Positions 1 through 9,368 are shown, counted from the first letter of the stretch. The stretch is DNA of 64,000 nt from UBA6522 sp965262365 (GCA_965262365.1 OZ253541.1:5952001-6016000), one strand, 5' to 3'. The notes: generated by a model not told the origin, from the letters alone. Made by a program: numbers and translations.

Positions 1-968
1 CATGACGTTGAGTTCGACCTCGGCGACATTCAGCCAACTGCCGTGCTTGGGAGTATGGACGAACTCGAACCGGTCCCACAGCGCCTTGGCCTGCGCCGGC
101 GGGAACGCTTCGTAGAGCGCGCCGGGGCGGTGAGTGCTCAGATTGTCCATGACCAAGGTGATTTTCCTGGCGTGGGTATAGTGCGCAGCGATATCGGCGA
201 GAAAGTGCGCCCAGTCGATTTTGGTCTTGCGTTCGGTCACCTTGGTCAGGCGCTTGCCGGCCAACGGTTCGGTGGCCATGAAGACGTTGCACACCCCGCA
301 GCGCCGGTACTCGTAATCGTAGCGCTCGGGCTGTCCGGGGCGCGCCGGGACCGGCACGCGCGTTTCGCCGATCAACTGACGCGGCGTCTCGTCCATGCAC
401 ACCACCGGATACGCCGGGTCGTAAGACCGCCGATAGACCTCGAGCACCCGTTCCATCGCCGCCACGAAGTGCCCGTTGCGCTGCGGGGGAATCACCCACC
501 CGACGCGCTTCCAAGGTTTGAGTTCGTTTTTTTTAGAACCCGCCGCACGGTTTCGTGCGACACACTGTCGATGTACCCGAGTTCCACCACCCGATCCGCC
601 AATAGCCGTAGCGACCATTGCGCATGGCCCGCCGGCGGGTCGCCGCAACTCACCGCGATCAGGCGCGCCTCGAACGCCCCGTCGGCCTTGCGCCGATACG
701 TCGGCCGCCGACCCTGCCGACCCCCCAGCGCCGCCTCCAACCCCACCTCGACGAAACGCTTCTTCACCCGGTCCACCCGGCGCAGGCTGATGCGCAAGAC
801 CTCCGCGAGCGCCGCCCCCGTCGAGCGCCGCTCGTTGAACGCCCCTTCGTCGCAGTTGAGCAAAACCAAGGCATTGATCACCTTCTGTGGGCGGTGCGCG
901 CCCTTGCGCGTTATCCCCTCCAGCGCCTCCCGCTCCGACTGCTCCAACGTCACCGTATATCGCTTCAT
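1..968 (-). CDS. IS630-family transposase, copy 1, partial
   Basis: DDE transposase of the IS630 family, identical to the copies at 1057-2192 and 24844-25979. The start codon at 966-968 is preceded by the same GAGG ribosome-binding site. Only the 5' part lies in the window; the codons for the C-terminal domain fall to the left of position 1. As in the other copies, the reading frame changes at a run of eight A residues on the coding strand (527-534), so translation probably needs a -1 frameshift there. Confidence 0.85.
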
Positions 969-1046
969 CGCCAAACCCTCGCCGTGTTCCCTCAACGGCG
1001 ATGAATCTATCACGAATCATACGACATATCATGTATGACGTGACAC
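1..1046 (-). mobile_element. IS630-family element, copy 1 (cut by window edge)
   Basis: This is base-for-base the same as positions 1225-2270, with an offset of 1224. It is therefore a second copy of the element at 1049-2270, missing its transposase 3' end only because the window begins inside it. Its right end stops at the TA dinucleotide 1047-1048, and the next copy starts immediately after the same TA. The two elements stand head to tail and share one target TA. Confidence 0.95.
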
Positions 1047-1048
1047 TA

Positions 1049-2270
1049 GTGTCGTGTCACGCTTCAAATGTCGGATAAAGCCGTTTCAGTTTCACGCGCG
1101 CGTCGTCGGTAGTGAACTGCCAATTGACTTTGGCCTGCAGCCGGTCGCGCGAAGCTTGCCAAGCCGCCACTTCGTCGCGCAGGACGTTGATGGAATCGAT
1201 GCGTCGGTTGAGACATTGGCGGATCATGACGTTGAGTTCGACCTCGGCGACATTCAGCCAACTGCCGTGCTTGGGAGTATGGACGAACTCGAACCGGTCC
1301 CACAGCGCCTTGGCCTGCGCCGGCGGGAACGCTTCGTAGAGCGCGCCGGGGCGGTGAGTGCTCAGATTGTCCATGACCAAGGTGATTTTCCTGGCGTGGG
1401 TATAGTGCGCAGCGATATCGGCGAGAAAGTGCGCCCAGTCGATTTTGGTCTTGCGTTCGGTCACCTTGGTCAGGCGCTTGCCGGCCAACGGTTCGGTGGC
1501 CATGAAGACGTTGCACACCCCGCAGCGCCGGTACTCGTAATCGTAGCGCTCGGGCTGTCCGGGGCGCGCCGGGACCGGCACGCGCGTTTCGCCGATCAAC
1601 TGACGCGGCGTCTCGTCCATGCACACCACCGGATACGCCGGGTCGTAAGACCGCCGATAGACCTCGAGCACCCGTTCCATCGCCGCCACGAAGTGCCCGT
1701 TGCGCTGCGGGGGAATCACCCACCCGACGCGCTTCCAAGGTTTGAGTTCGTTTTTTTTAGAACCCGCCGCACGGTTTCGTGCGACACACTGTCGATGTAC
1801 CCGAGTTCCACCACCCGATCCGCCAATAGCCGTAGCGACCATTGCGCATGGCCCGCCGGCGGGTCGCCGCAACTCACCGCGATCAGGCGCGCCTCGAACG
1901 CCCCGTCGGCCTTGCGCCGATACGTCGGCCGCCGACCCTGCCGACCCCCCAGCGCCGCCTCCAACCCCACCTCGACGAAACGCTTCTTCACCCGGTCCAC
2001 CCGGCGCAGGCTGATGCGCAAGACCTCCGCGAGCGCCGCCCCCGTCGAGCGCCGCTCGTTGAACGCCCCTTCGTCGCAGTTGAGCAAAACCAAGGCATTG
2101 ATCACCTTCTGTGGGCGGTGCGCGCCCTTGCGCGTTATCCCCTCCAGCGCCTCCCGCTCCGACTGCTCCAACGTCACCGTATATCGCTTCATCGCCAAAC
2201 CCTCGCCGTGTTCCCTCAACGGCGATGAATCTATCACGAATCATACGACATATCATGTATGACGTGACAC
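1049..2270 (-). mobile_element. IS630-family element, copy 2 (complete, 1222 bp)
   Basis: A complete element flanked by TA at 1047-1048 and 2271-2272, the target duplication of the IS630/Tc1-mariner group. Its ends are related inverted repeats: one reads GTGTCACGTCA inward and the other GTGTCGTGTCACGC. It matches the copy at 24766-25987 in inverted orientation with no difference that I can see. The right-hand TA is followed by GCAGCCCG. The same sequence context, CTAGCAGCC, ends the gene upstream of the second SDR copy (50976-50978). The element therefore appears to have landed on the TAG stop codon of the equivalent gene here. Confidence 0.95.
1057..2192 (-). CDS. IS630-family transposase, copy 2 (two frames, -1 frameshift)
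   Basis: DDE transposase that excises and inserts the element at TA. The first frame begins with MKRYTVTLEQSE and carries the N-terminal helix-turn-helix region. The second frame holds the catalytic domain, with acidic residues in VVCMDETP, LVMDNLSTH and the late AEVELN segment. The frames join at eight consecutive A residues on the coding strand (1751-1758), where a -1 slip gives a continuous protein of about 378 residues. All three copies have the same arrangement, so the frame change is designed and not decay. A GAGG ribosome-binding site lies about 8 nt before the chosen ATG. Confidence 0.9.
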
Positions 2271-2374
2271 TAGCAGCCCGTGGCAGCTAGCGCTCTGCGC
2301 GAGCGTGCGAACGTGTCCCGCTTGGGGAAATGGGCGCGCGAATTCCGAGACTTGGCGGCGGTTGGTTGATCGGC

Positions 2375-3139
2375 ATGAGTACTTCAGGTGGTGCTTCGAC
2401 GGGTACAAAGTGGGACCTCGAAGGCCGAGTGGCGTTGATCTCCGGGGGCAGCCGCGGCATAGGCGCGGCCTGCGCCGAAGCCATGGTTGACGCCGGCGCG
2501 CGGGTGATCGCGGTGGCTAGAAATCAGGGCGATCTGGATCGGCTGCGCGATCGGTTGGGCAGCGCCGTGGAGACCTGGGCCGAGGACGTCAACGAGCGAA
2601 CGTTTCGCCGTCGGCTCGAACAACTCGAACGACTCGATATCCTGTTCAACAACGCGGGCACGAATTCGCCGCAGCCCTTCATCGACACCCCGGAAGAGGT
2701 CGTGGACGAAATGATCGCGGTCAATGTGCGGGCGATGTTCCTCACGGCCCAGAGCGCCGCGCGGGTGATGCTCCGCGCGGGCGCCGGCGGTTCGATCGTC
2801 AACATGTCGTCGCAGATGGGCCACATCGGTGCGGCAAACCGGACCGTTTACTGCATGACCAAGCACGCTGTGGAGGGACTGACCAAGGCGCTGGGCGTGG
2901 AACTGGCGCCCCACGGCATTCGCGTCAACAGCGTCGCGCCGACGTTCATCGATACACCCCTGACCGGGCCCATGTTAGAGGATCGGGCCTTCAAGCAGTG
3001 GGCGCTCGACTGCATCCCCATGGGGCGTATCGGCGAACTGCGCGAGGTCGTCGCGGCGGTGATGTTCCTGGCGTCGGCCGATTCCTCGCTGATGACGGGT
3101 TCCAGCCTCAAGGTGGACGGCGGCTGGACAGCGCGGTAG
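2375..3139 (+). CDS. SDR-family oxidoreductase (copy A)
   Basis: A 254-residue classical short-chain dehydrogenase, a cytoplasmic NAD(P)-dependent alcohol or ketone oxidoreductase. The glycine-rich cofactor motif GGSRGIG is at residues 24-30, NNAG at about 92-95, a catalytic Ser at 145-146 and YCMTK (Tyr159, Lys163) complete the active site. The start MSTSGG was chosen because it matches the paralogue at 51080-51844, where the sequence upstream of that ATG is less conserved. The substrate cannot be read from the sequence. Its conserved linkage with an exported cytochrome c and esterase suggests a role in oxidising an ester-derived alcohol; that is inference. Confidence 0.93.
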   Translation: MSTSGGASTGTKWDLEGRVALISGGSRGIGAACAEAMVDAGARVIAVARNQGDLDRLRDRLGSAVETWAEDVNERTFRRRLEQLERLDILFNNAGTNSPQPFIDTPEEVVDEMIAVNVRAMFLTAQSAARVMLRAGAGGSIVNMSSQMGHIGAANRTVYCMTKHAVEGLTKALGVELAPHGIRVNSVAPTFIDTPLTGPMLEDRAFKQWALDCIPMGRIGELREVVAAVMFLASADSSLMTGSSLKVDGGWTAR

Positions 3140-3250
3140 CTCGCCAGTCTTGCGGAATCCGGCGTCAGCTGCCGGGTCGATGGACTTCGGGGAGCGGAAT
3201 TCGATCTGGTTCGGTTGACTGAAGACGTCCAGACGTCATAACCTTTACGA

Positions 3251-4429
3251 ATGCCGTCGTCAAGGAAACAACCTCCCGGTCGGGTCCGGGACGCCATCGT
3301 CAAGGTTTTCGAGGAATCCGAAGCGCCGCTCCGCATTTCCGACATCGAAGCGGGTGTTTACAAGCAGATCGGTGATACGCCGACGTCGTCGATCAGGTCC
3401 TATCTGAGGCTCAATACCCCTAAACTCTTTATCCGCGAACGTAGAGGTGTTTATCGCGCGAGAGTCCATCAGCGGAGCCCGCGGCAACGCTTCTTTGCGC
3501 CGGTCGAATCCAGGGAGCGGCCTTTCTCGTTCCAACAATCCATGCTGCACCATGACGATTGCTTCTCGTGGTTGGATCAGGCTCCCCCCAGTTCAGTACA
3601 TGCCGTCGTGACGGATCCACCCTATGGTTTGCATGAATACACGGATGAGCAGCAGCGAAAGTTGCGCGCCGGCAAAGGTGGCGTCTGGCGCATACCTCCA
3701 TCTTTCGATGGTCACCGGAGATCGCCGCTGCCCCGATTTACGACGCTGGACAAGAATCAGCTTGAAGAGATCAGGCAATTCTTCCTGGTATGGGGAAAGA
3801 TTGTCCACGGAGTGTTGGTACCCGGCGCCAATGTGGTAGTAGCCTCCAATCCGCTGGTTTCCCATATTGTCGCGATCGCGTTGTCAGAGGCTGGACTTGA
3901 GAGGCGAGGCGAGATAATTCGGCTGACAATGACGATGCGGGGCGGCGATCGGCCCAAGGGGGCGCACGATGAATTTCGTGACGTGAGCGTAATGCCGCGC
4001 TCGATGTGGGAGCCTTGGTTGGTTTTCAGAAAACCGCTGGAAGGAAGGGTTCAGGACAATCTGAGAAAGTGGAAGACAGGCGGATTTCGGCGTCCCGAGA
4101 AAGCGAAGCCCTTCGGCGACGTGATTGCCTCGGCGCCGACGCGGCGCGGAGAAAAAAAACTCGCGCCACATCCCAGTTTGAAACCACAAACCTTTCTTCG
4201 ACAATTGGTCAGGGGCGTACTTCCGCTTGGCGAGGGAACCGTGCTCGATACCTTTGCGGGCGCCGGGTCTACATTGGCGGCAAGCAACGCCTTGGGTTAC
4301 GACAGCATCGGAATAGAGAGAGACAGGGACTATTTCCTGATGGCCGTCAATTCAATTCCCGAACTTACGTCGTATGCTCCCAACGGGTCCACTAAGCCTT
4401 GTAGACCCAACTCTCACGCAGTTTCTTGA
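3251..4429 (+). CDS. Type II DNA methyltransferase with N-terminal winged-helix domain
   Basis: Site-specific amino-methyltransferase (adenine-N6 or cytosine-N4) that protects DNA from its partner nuclease. About residues 10-70 form a winged-helix-like region resembling HARE-HTH domains. The catalytic DPPY motif is in VVTDPPYG near residue 123, and the AdoMet-binding FAGAGST motif lies near residue 350, so the motif order is permuted (IV before I) as in the beta class. The gene converges on the endonuclease gene at 4392-5003 and overlaps its 3' end by 38 bp. The pair lies in what is otherwise a short spacer between an SDR and a cytochrome gene, so it looks inserted. Confidence 0.9.
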   Translation: MPSSRKQPPGRVRDAIVKVFEESEAPLRISDIEAGVYKQIGDTPTSSIRSYLRLNTPKLFIRERRGVYRARVHQRSPRQRFFAPVESRERPFSFQQSMLHHDDCFSWLDQAPPSSVHAVVTDPPYGLHEYTDEQQRKLRAGKGGVWRIPPSFDGHRRSPLPRFTTLDKNQLEEIRQFFLVWGKIVHGVLVPGANVVVASNPLVSHIVAIALSEAGLERRGEIIRLTMTMRGGDRPKGAHDEFRDVSVMPRSMWEPWLVFRKPLEGRVQDNLRKWKTGGFRRPEKAKPFGDVIASAPTRRGEKKLAPHPSLKPQTFLRQLVRGVLPLGEGTVLDTFAGAGSTLAASNALGYDSIGIERDRDYFLMAVNSIPELTSYAPNGSTKPCRPNSHAVS

Positions 4430-5003
4430 TGCCATCGGCGTGTAGCGTTGCGGTTCTTGTACCGAGTTCACCCCGAGGATTTCTTCTGAAGTCGTCCAAC
4501 GTCACCTTGCCAAGATACACCTCCGTGAATGTCATTGGACGCCGGTTCACGGCAGGTTCCGACACGGTATCCACCTCGTAAACAAACACGCACATCCACT
4601 GATTTCGCGCGCCGTGGGTATCGACAGCACCTCCTTTCTTTCGCGTGGTCTTGATTTCCACCCCTTGTTCACCTGCCTTGACCGAGTTGTTCGCGTAGAC
4701 GCCCTGAACCACAAGGTCCGGATGGCCATTGAAGTAGTTGTTCTCGACCAAAACTCGGGAATGTGTCGCCAGACTTGACGTGAGCATATCGGATATTACC
4801 CCCGACATAATCGCAGGTCTTAGTATGTCGTCCAATCGCTGAAGCCCTTTCGAAACAAGATGTTCGTTTACGTCGTGGAAAAAGTCATAAACATCCTGCA
4901 ACGCTGAACGAAAGTCGTCCTTTCGAAGTTGGTAAGGCAGTTCAAGTTCCGGATTGAAGTTCGCCGAATTGACCGTATTTCTTTCTATCGGCACTGCGTG
5001 CAT
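4392..5003 (-). CDS. Probable type II restriction endonuclease (PDDEXK-like)
   Basis: A 203-residue protein convergent with, and overlapping, the methyltransferase. In its middle it carries NGHPDLVV followed by GVEIKTT, which reads as the D...ExK core of the PDDEXK nuclease fold. The next segment, starting at THGARNQW, resembles the region that follows the catalytic core in several type II enzymes. I do not recognise a named prototype, so the recognition sequence is unknown. Assignment as the cognate nuclease rests on the motif plus the tail-to-tail pairing with the methyltransferase. It is more AT-rich than the flanking genes. Confidence 0.75.
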   Translation of the reverse strand: MHAVPIERNTVNSANFNPELELPYQLRKDDFRSALQDVYDFFHDVNEHLVSKGLQRLDDILRPAIMSGVISDMLTSSLATHSRVLVENNYFNGHPDLVVQGVYANNSVKAGEQGVEIKTTRKKGGAVDTHGARNQWMCVFVYEVDTVSEPAVNRRPMTFTEVYLGKVTLDDFRRNPRGELGTRTATLHADGIKKLRESWVYKA

Positions 5004-5079
5004 ACCCCGGTGCGCAGGGAGCGCAGTCGCTGCCGCGCGCCACTGAGGTCAACGAATCCTGTATCGATCATATGCCCGG

Positions 5080-5973
5080 TTACTCCACCGGTTGCGGCGG
5101 CAGCGAGCGCAGGTAGACCACCAGCGCGTCCAGGTCCTCTTCGGTCATGTTCCGGTAGTACTGGAACGCCATGCTGTCGAGCATTTGCCGTCCGTCGGGG
5201 CGGATGCCGTCGGTGATGGCGCGTTTGATTTCCTCGTCCGTCCATTCGCCGATACCCAGGGTCGGATGCGGGGTCACGTTGGCGGAGATCACCGTAAACC
5301 CGAGCCCGAAGATATTCGGATAGCTGTTGCCGCCCAGGCCCGTGCGGCTGAAATCGTGCATGCCTTCCACCAGGGGCGTATGGCATTCGGTGCAATGCCC
5401 CAGCGCGACGGCAACGTATGTGCCGTAGGCCAGGGGGTCGTCGGGAGAAACATCGGGAACAGATTCGGCAGGAGGCCCCCAATCGGGCGGTAACGGCACC
5501 CGGTACTCGCTTTTCGGCACAACCCGATTCACCGGCTCCGCGGCGCGCAGGTAGGCGACGATAGCGCGCACATCCGTATCCGAAATATCGCGGTACCAGG
5601 GCGTCGGCATCGGCGGACCGATGATGGTTCCATCCGGTCGAAAGCCCTCGCGAATGGCGCGAATGATCTCTTCGTCGCTCCAGGTGCCGATACCTGTCGC
5701 CTCGTCCATCGTGATGTTGGGCGCATACGCCTTGAACCCGGGCTCCTCGATGACAAACGCACCGCCCAGGTGCAGGTTTTCGATGGGCGTGCCGTCGGAC
5801 CTCTTGGGCGTGTGGCAGTTGCCGCAGGCGCCAATGCTCTCCATCAGGTAGGTGCCCCGCGCGAGCCGTTCTTCGGATTCCTGGGCCATGGCCAGGGGAC
5901 CGCAAACCAGAATCGCCAGGCTGCCCGCAAGTGTGCCTGCGCGGGCGGCGAATTTCTCGAACGTGCCGATCAC
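5080..5973 (-). CDS. Exported di-haem cytochrome c (copy A)
   Basis: A 297-residue exported cytochrome. An N-terminal signal peptide ends near AMAQ (residue 31). Two c-type haem sites are visible, CGNCH at residues 50-54 and CTECH at 194-198, each in a similar half, so the protein is an internal duplication. It should pass electrons in the periplasm, probably from a dehydrogenase or oxygenase partner. Its start overlaps the stop of the esterase gene upstream by 4 bp (ATGA), so the two are translationally coupled. The paralogue at 51923-52816 is nearly identical. Confidence 0.92.
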   Translation of the reverse strand: MIGTFEKFAARAGTLAGSLAILVCGPLAMAQESEERLARGTYLMESIGACGNCHTPKRSDGTPIENLHLGGAFVIEEPGFKAYAPNITMDEATGIGTWSDEEIIRAIREGFRPDGTIIGPPMPTPWYRDISDTDVRAIVAYLRAAEPVNRVVPKSEYRVPLPPDWGPPAESVPDVSPDDPLAYGTYVAVALGHCTECHTPLVEGMHDFSRTGLGGNSYPNIFGLGFTVISANVTPHPTLGIGEWTDEEIKRAITDGIRPDGRQMLDSMAFQYYRNMTEEDLDALVVYLRSLPPQPVE

Positions 5974-7397
5974 CTTGGAGACAGCATGAAGTCCACCAGC
6001 TCTTCCTCGAGCAACCGATCGCTGGTGCCGACCGCGGACACGTACGATATGTGCCCGTGCCCCGGAATCTGCCGCAGGCGCGGCTGTGCACCGAAGTCCT
6101 CGATGAGTTGGACCAACAGCCGTGCGGTGGAGCGATGGAAGCCCCGTGGGTCAAGTTCTGCCACGGTGATCAGAACCGGTATCGAGGCCGTCTCGATATT
6201 TTCCAGGACACGCATTTCCGCCATCGGCCGGTCGTCGACGTCATAGTAGTCGGAACCGACGTCGTCCGGCGCATCGGGCAACTGCAGCGCCGGCGAAGCG
6301 AGAATGGCGCCGGCCACGCGATCGCCCTGCGTCGACGACAGGCTCGGCCGAAACACGTAATTGGCCACATGGTTGCCACCTGCGGAATGGCCGTAGACGT
6401 AAAGCTGGGAGGGGTTTCCCCGATAGTCGCCGATATTGTCATGAATCCATTCCACCGCCGAGTGAACGGCTTCGGCACCGCTGGGCCAGGTGTGTTCCGG
6501 CGACAGGGGATAGGTCATGTTCACCGCGACGAATCCCAGGCCAGCTAAGTGTGTCGCGGCGTGGTCCAGATTGCTCAGGTTACCGCGCGAGAAGCCGCCG
6601 CCGTGTACCAGCAGGATGATGGGCGCCCCCATGCCCGGTGAATTGCGGTTGTGGCCTTCGTAGACTCTCAGCCGATGCCCATCCTCCGGGCCGTAGGCGA
6701 TTTCGTCGGATACCGTGACGTCGGCCGCACTGAAGGCCCGCGCGGCGTCGGCGTAGATGGCCGCGGTCGCCGCGGGGTCGACGGCGGGCCCGATTTCGCG
6801 ATTGCCTTCACGCGCCGCGGCCGTCATGCCATCGCGCAGGCTGTTGGCGTTGTAGGTCTTCATTTCATCGGTTTCGGACCAGCGCCAGCGCTGCCGGTAG
6901 GACGCGGCTGCCGTGCAGGATTCAAGGCTCACGTCCCTGGACGAGTAGGGGGGCACGGTGGCGATCGAGGAATTCACGAACTCCCGCTCAGCCGCCAGCG
7001 TCAGGCAGAGGTTGGCATTGTCGGCGGGAGTCACACGTCCATCGGCGTGAACCTGCCATGGGTGGGCATCGCCGCAGTCGATGGAGTTGACCGCCGCACC
7101 GGCGGTTTCCGTGGCGCTGCCAGCCAGGCAACGGTCGTAATTGACGAGCCGAAGCTTCCCGTCCATGTGTTCGAAAATCTCATCCACGTCGAAGCCCGGG
7201 AGGCTGTATTTGCACGTGTGGGTGGTGATGGGCGCGTCCAGTTGCATCCTGGGGCCGAACCCCGGGATGTCGAGACAATAGCCCCGCGGGTCCTCAAGCT
7301 CGTACATGGACCGCAGGAACATCGATTGGGCCGATACCTGGAGGGACCAGCCCAGCAATATCGGAGAAACGGCGATAGCAATCGCTTTGATTTTCAT
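5970..7397 (-). CDS. Secreted esterase with N-terminal ricin-like lectin region (copy A)
   Basis: A 475-residue exported protein. A signal peptide ends near VSAQ (about residue 22). About residues 25-165 look like a ricin-type beta-trefoil: repeated hydrophobic/Cys blocks ending in YRQRWRW. The rest is an alpha/beta-hydrolase of the hormone-sensitive-lipase type, with oxyanion motif HGGGF, nucleophile elbow GHSAGG, a likely catalytic Asp in the DPRGFH segment and a His in GHGHISY. It probably hydrolyses short-chain or carbohydrate-linked esters outside the cytoplasm. The ATG at 7395-7397 was chosen because it begins the signal peptide and aligns with the paralogue at 52813-54243. Downstream the stop overlaps the cytochrome start. 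Confidence 0.88.
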   Translation of the reverse strand: MKIKAIAIAVSPILLGWSLQVSAQSMFLRSMYELEDPRGYCLDIPGFGPRMQLDAPITTHTCKYSLPGFDVDEIFEHMDGKLRLVNYDRCLAGSATETAGAAVNSIDCGDAHPWQVHADGRVTPADNANLCLTLAAEREFVNSSIATVPPYSSRDVSLESCTAAASYRQRWRWSETDEMKTYNANSLRDGMTAAAREGNREIGPAVDPAATAAIYADAARAFSAADVTVSDEIAYGPEDGHRLRVYEGHNRNSPGMGAPIILLVHGGGFSRGNLSNLDHAATHLAGLGFVAVNMTYPLSPEHTWPSGAEAVHSAVEWIHDNIGDYRGNPSQLYVYGHSAGGNHVANYVFRPSLSSTQGDRVAGAILASPALQLPDAPDDVGSDYYDVDDRPMAEMRVLENIETASIPVLITVAELDPRGFHRSTARLLVQLIEDFGAQPRLRQIPGHGHISYVSAVGTSDRLLEEELVDFMLSPR

Positions 7398-7790
7398 TTT
7401 CTGCCTCCGTCGGGCCAAATTGTCAATGCATGTGTCAGTCGACCAGCAATTCCCGCTAACGCGTTTTGCACGCTCGCGGTGTCGATTCGATCGCGCCGTG
7501 CGGGCGTGAGCCGATCGGTGGGGGAAGCCATCCTCTCCGGCTCGGTTGCCGACGTGTCGTTTGGCTATTGTGGTGTCCCTGAAGAACCGTTTCTCGCACA
7601 CCCGGGCGCGGCGTGGAGTCAGGAGGTGTCATACAGCACCAGTTCACTTCGGTGCCCGAACGCCAGCGCCCGATACAACGTTTCCCAGTCCGGGATGAAC
7701 AGTTGCAGGAACAGCGCCCGCAGTTGTTCCCAGAAGTAGCGGGGACGCCCGGCCTTCGCCTGTGCGGCCTGGAACAAGGCGCTGCGCAAC
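7398..7790. other. Intergenic stretch with a possible gene remnant
   Basis: No clear gene. The minus strand from 7801 to 7619 has a 60-codon open frame containing segments such as RYFWEQLRALFLQ and IPDWETLYRAL, which look protein-like but which I cannot assign. It could be the 3' end of a gene cut off when the helicase fragment to its right was joined here. Confidence 0.35.
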
Positions 7791-9368
7791 GGCCCCCTCA
7801 CGGTGGGACAGAAGGCGGCCGTGAAGTTGATTCTGTCGGATGAGGATCGCGTGGTGGGCGTGCAGGGCTACGCCGGCACCGGAAAGACCCGAATGCTCAA
7901 TCGCACCCGCGCGTTGCTGGAAAAACGCGGCTTTCGGGTGAAAGGCCTGGCCCCGTCCGCATCCGCGGCGCAGACCCTGGCCGCGGAGTCGGCCATCGAG
8001 AGCGAAACGCTGCAACGCTTCCTCGCCCGCAACGCCGGGGTGGCTGCGGGACGCCTGACGGCGAAGGGCGAACGCGACATGCGCGCGGCGTTCAATAAGA
8101 CCGTGCTGGTGGTGGACGAAGGCTCGCTCGCCTCCACCGTACAGACCCGGGATCTCCTTCGCATCGCGCGGGAACTGCGGCTGCCCCGGGTGGTGCTCGT
8201 CGGCGACGGCAAGCAACTGGACGCGGTAGACGCCGGCAAACCCTTCGTGCAGTTACAGCAATCGGGCATGAAAACCGCGACGATGGACGAGATCATGCGA
8301 CAGCGTGAGCCCGAACTCAAAGCCGCGGTCAAGGCCAGCCTGGGCGGCGATATCAAGAAGGCGTTCGAGAAACTGGGGTCGAACGTGGCCGAGGTCGAAC
8401 CGGACAATCTCCCCGGCGCGGCCGCCGCCCGCTGGCTGAGGCTCCCGCCCGAGCAACGCGAGAACACCGGGCTGATCGCCCCCAGCCACAAGCTTCGCCA
8501 CAAAATCAACGACATCGTCCGCGAGCGGCTGATTCGCGAAGGACAGGTTGCCGGACCGGCGTTGGAAACGACAAGACTCATGTCCCGCGGCTACACGCGC
8601 GCCCAGAAAACCCTGGCCGACAACTACACCGCCGGCAGCGTCGTGGGGTTCCACCGCAGCTACAAGCGGCTTGGCGTCGAGCAGGGCGACGAACTGAAGG
8701 TCCACAACATTGACCGCAGTGCCGGGACGGTGAACCTCATCGGTAACGACGGGGAGCTGGTGAACTGGGACCCGGGAAAGCTCGCCGGGCGAACCGGCGG
8801 GGTCGAGGTGTACAGCGCCGACAGCTTCGAGCTTCGCCAGGGCGACCGCATTCGCTGGACGAAAAACGACGCCGTTTACGGACTCGTCAACAGCCAGACG
8901 GCGGAGGTGGCCGGGGTGAAGGACGGGACCGTGTCGTTCAAACTGGAAGACGGGCGGACGCTCGACCTCAATAACGGCGATCCGCAATTGCGCCACATCG
9001 ATCGTTCCTGGGCGTCCACGGCGCACGCGTTCCAGGGTCGTACGGTGGATGCCGTCATCGCGGCGATGGAGGCCAACCATCCCCACCTGACGACGCAAAA
9101 GACACTGTACGTGGAGATCAGCCGCGCGCGGGACCGGGCCGAGTTGGTGACGGACAACCGAGACGCGCTACGCGAGCGGCTGGAGGCCGTGACGGGCGAA
9201 CGAATATCGGCGCTCGAAGCGGTCGAGCCGGCGCAGGTCAAGGTCGTGGAGCCCGCGTTGGAACCAGCGCACGATCAAGGCTGGGAGGAAGTCGGAGCGG
9301 AAGCGTGGGAGCAGTCTCACGAACCGGAGAAAATCCACGTGCCGCGGGGCATCGAGATGGAGATGTAG
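7791..9368 (+). pseudogene. Conjugative relaxase (TraI-like) helicase region, 5'-truncated
   Basis: About 525 residues matching the C-terminal helicase half of TraI/TraA-type relaxases, which unwind DNA from the nick during conjugation. The similarity starts abruptly at a segment of the type LTVGQKAAVKLIL. Walker A is GYAGTGKT, Walker B-like VLVVDEGS is followed by VLVGDGKQL, and a late WASTAHAFQGRT motif matches helicase motifs V/VI. The N-terminal relaxase domain with its tyrosine and histidine cluster is absent from the sequence upstream. The open frame has no stops, and a GTG at 7803 could still start it. I treat it as a stranded fragment of a lost plasmid or integrative element. Confidence 0.8.

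Larger units (their letters stand above)
2273..7397. repeat. Duplicated SDR-cytochrome-esterase segment, copy A
   Basis: The stretch from just right of the IS630 element to the esterase start is paralogous to 50977-54243. Gene order and orientation match (SDR forward, cytochrome and esterase reverse, with the last two overlapping by 4 bp). The similarity includes the non-coding leader before the SDR, which shares the CCGCTTGGGGAAATG core. The copies differ in one large way: copy A has about 1.9 kb with a restriction-modification pair between the SDR and cytochrome genes, where copy B has 78 bp. By eye the SDR and cytochrome proteins are over 90 percent identical and the esterases less so. Confidence 0.85.

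Noticed and set aside
1054..2262. 402-codon forward frame over IS630
   Set aside because: Antisense of the transposase; the same shadow appears at all three copies.
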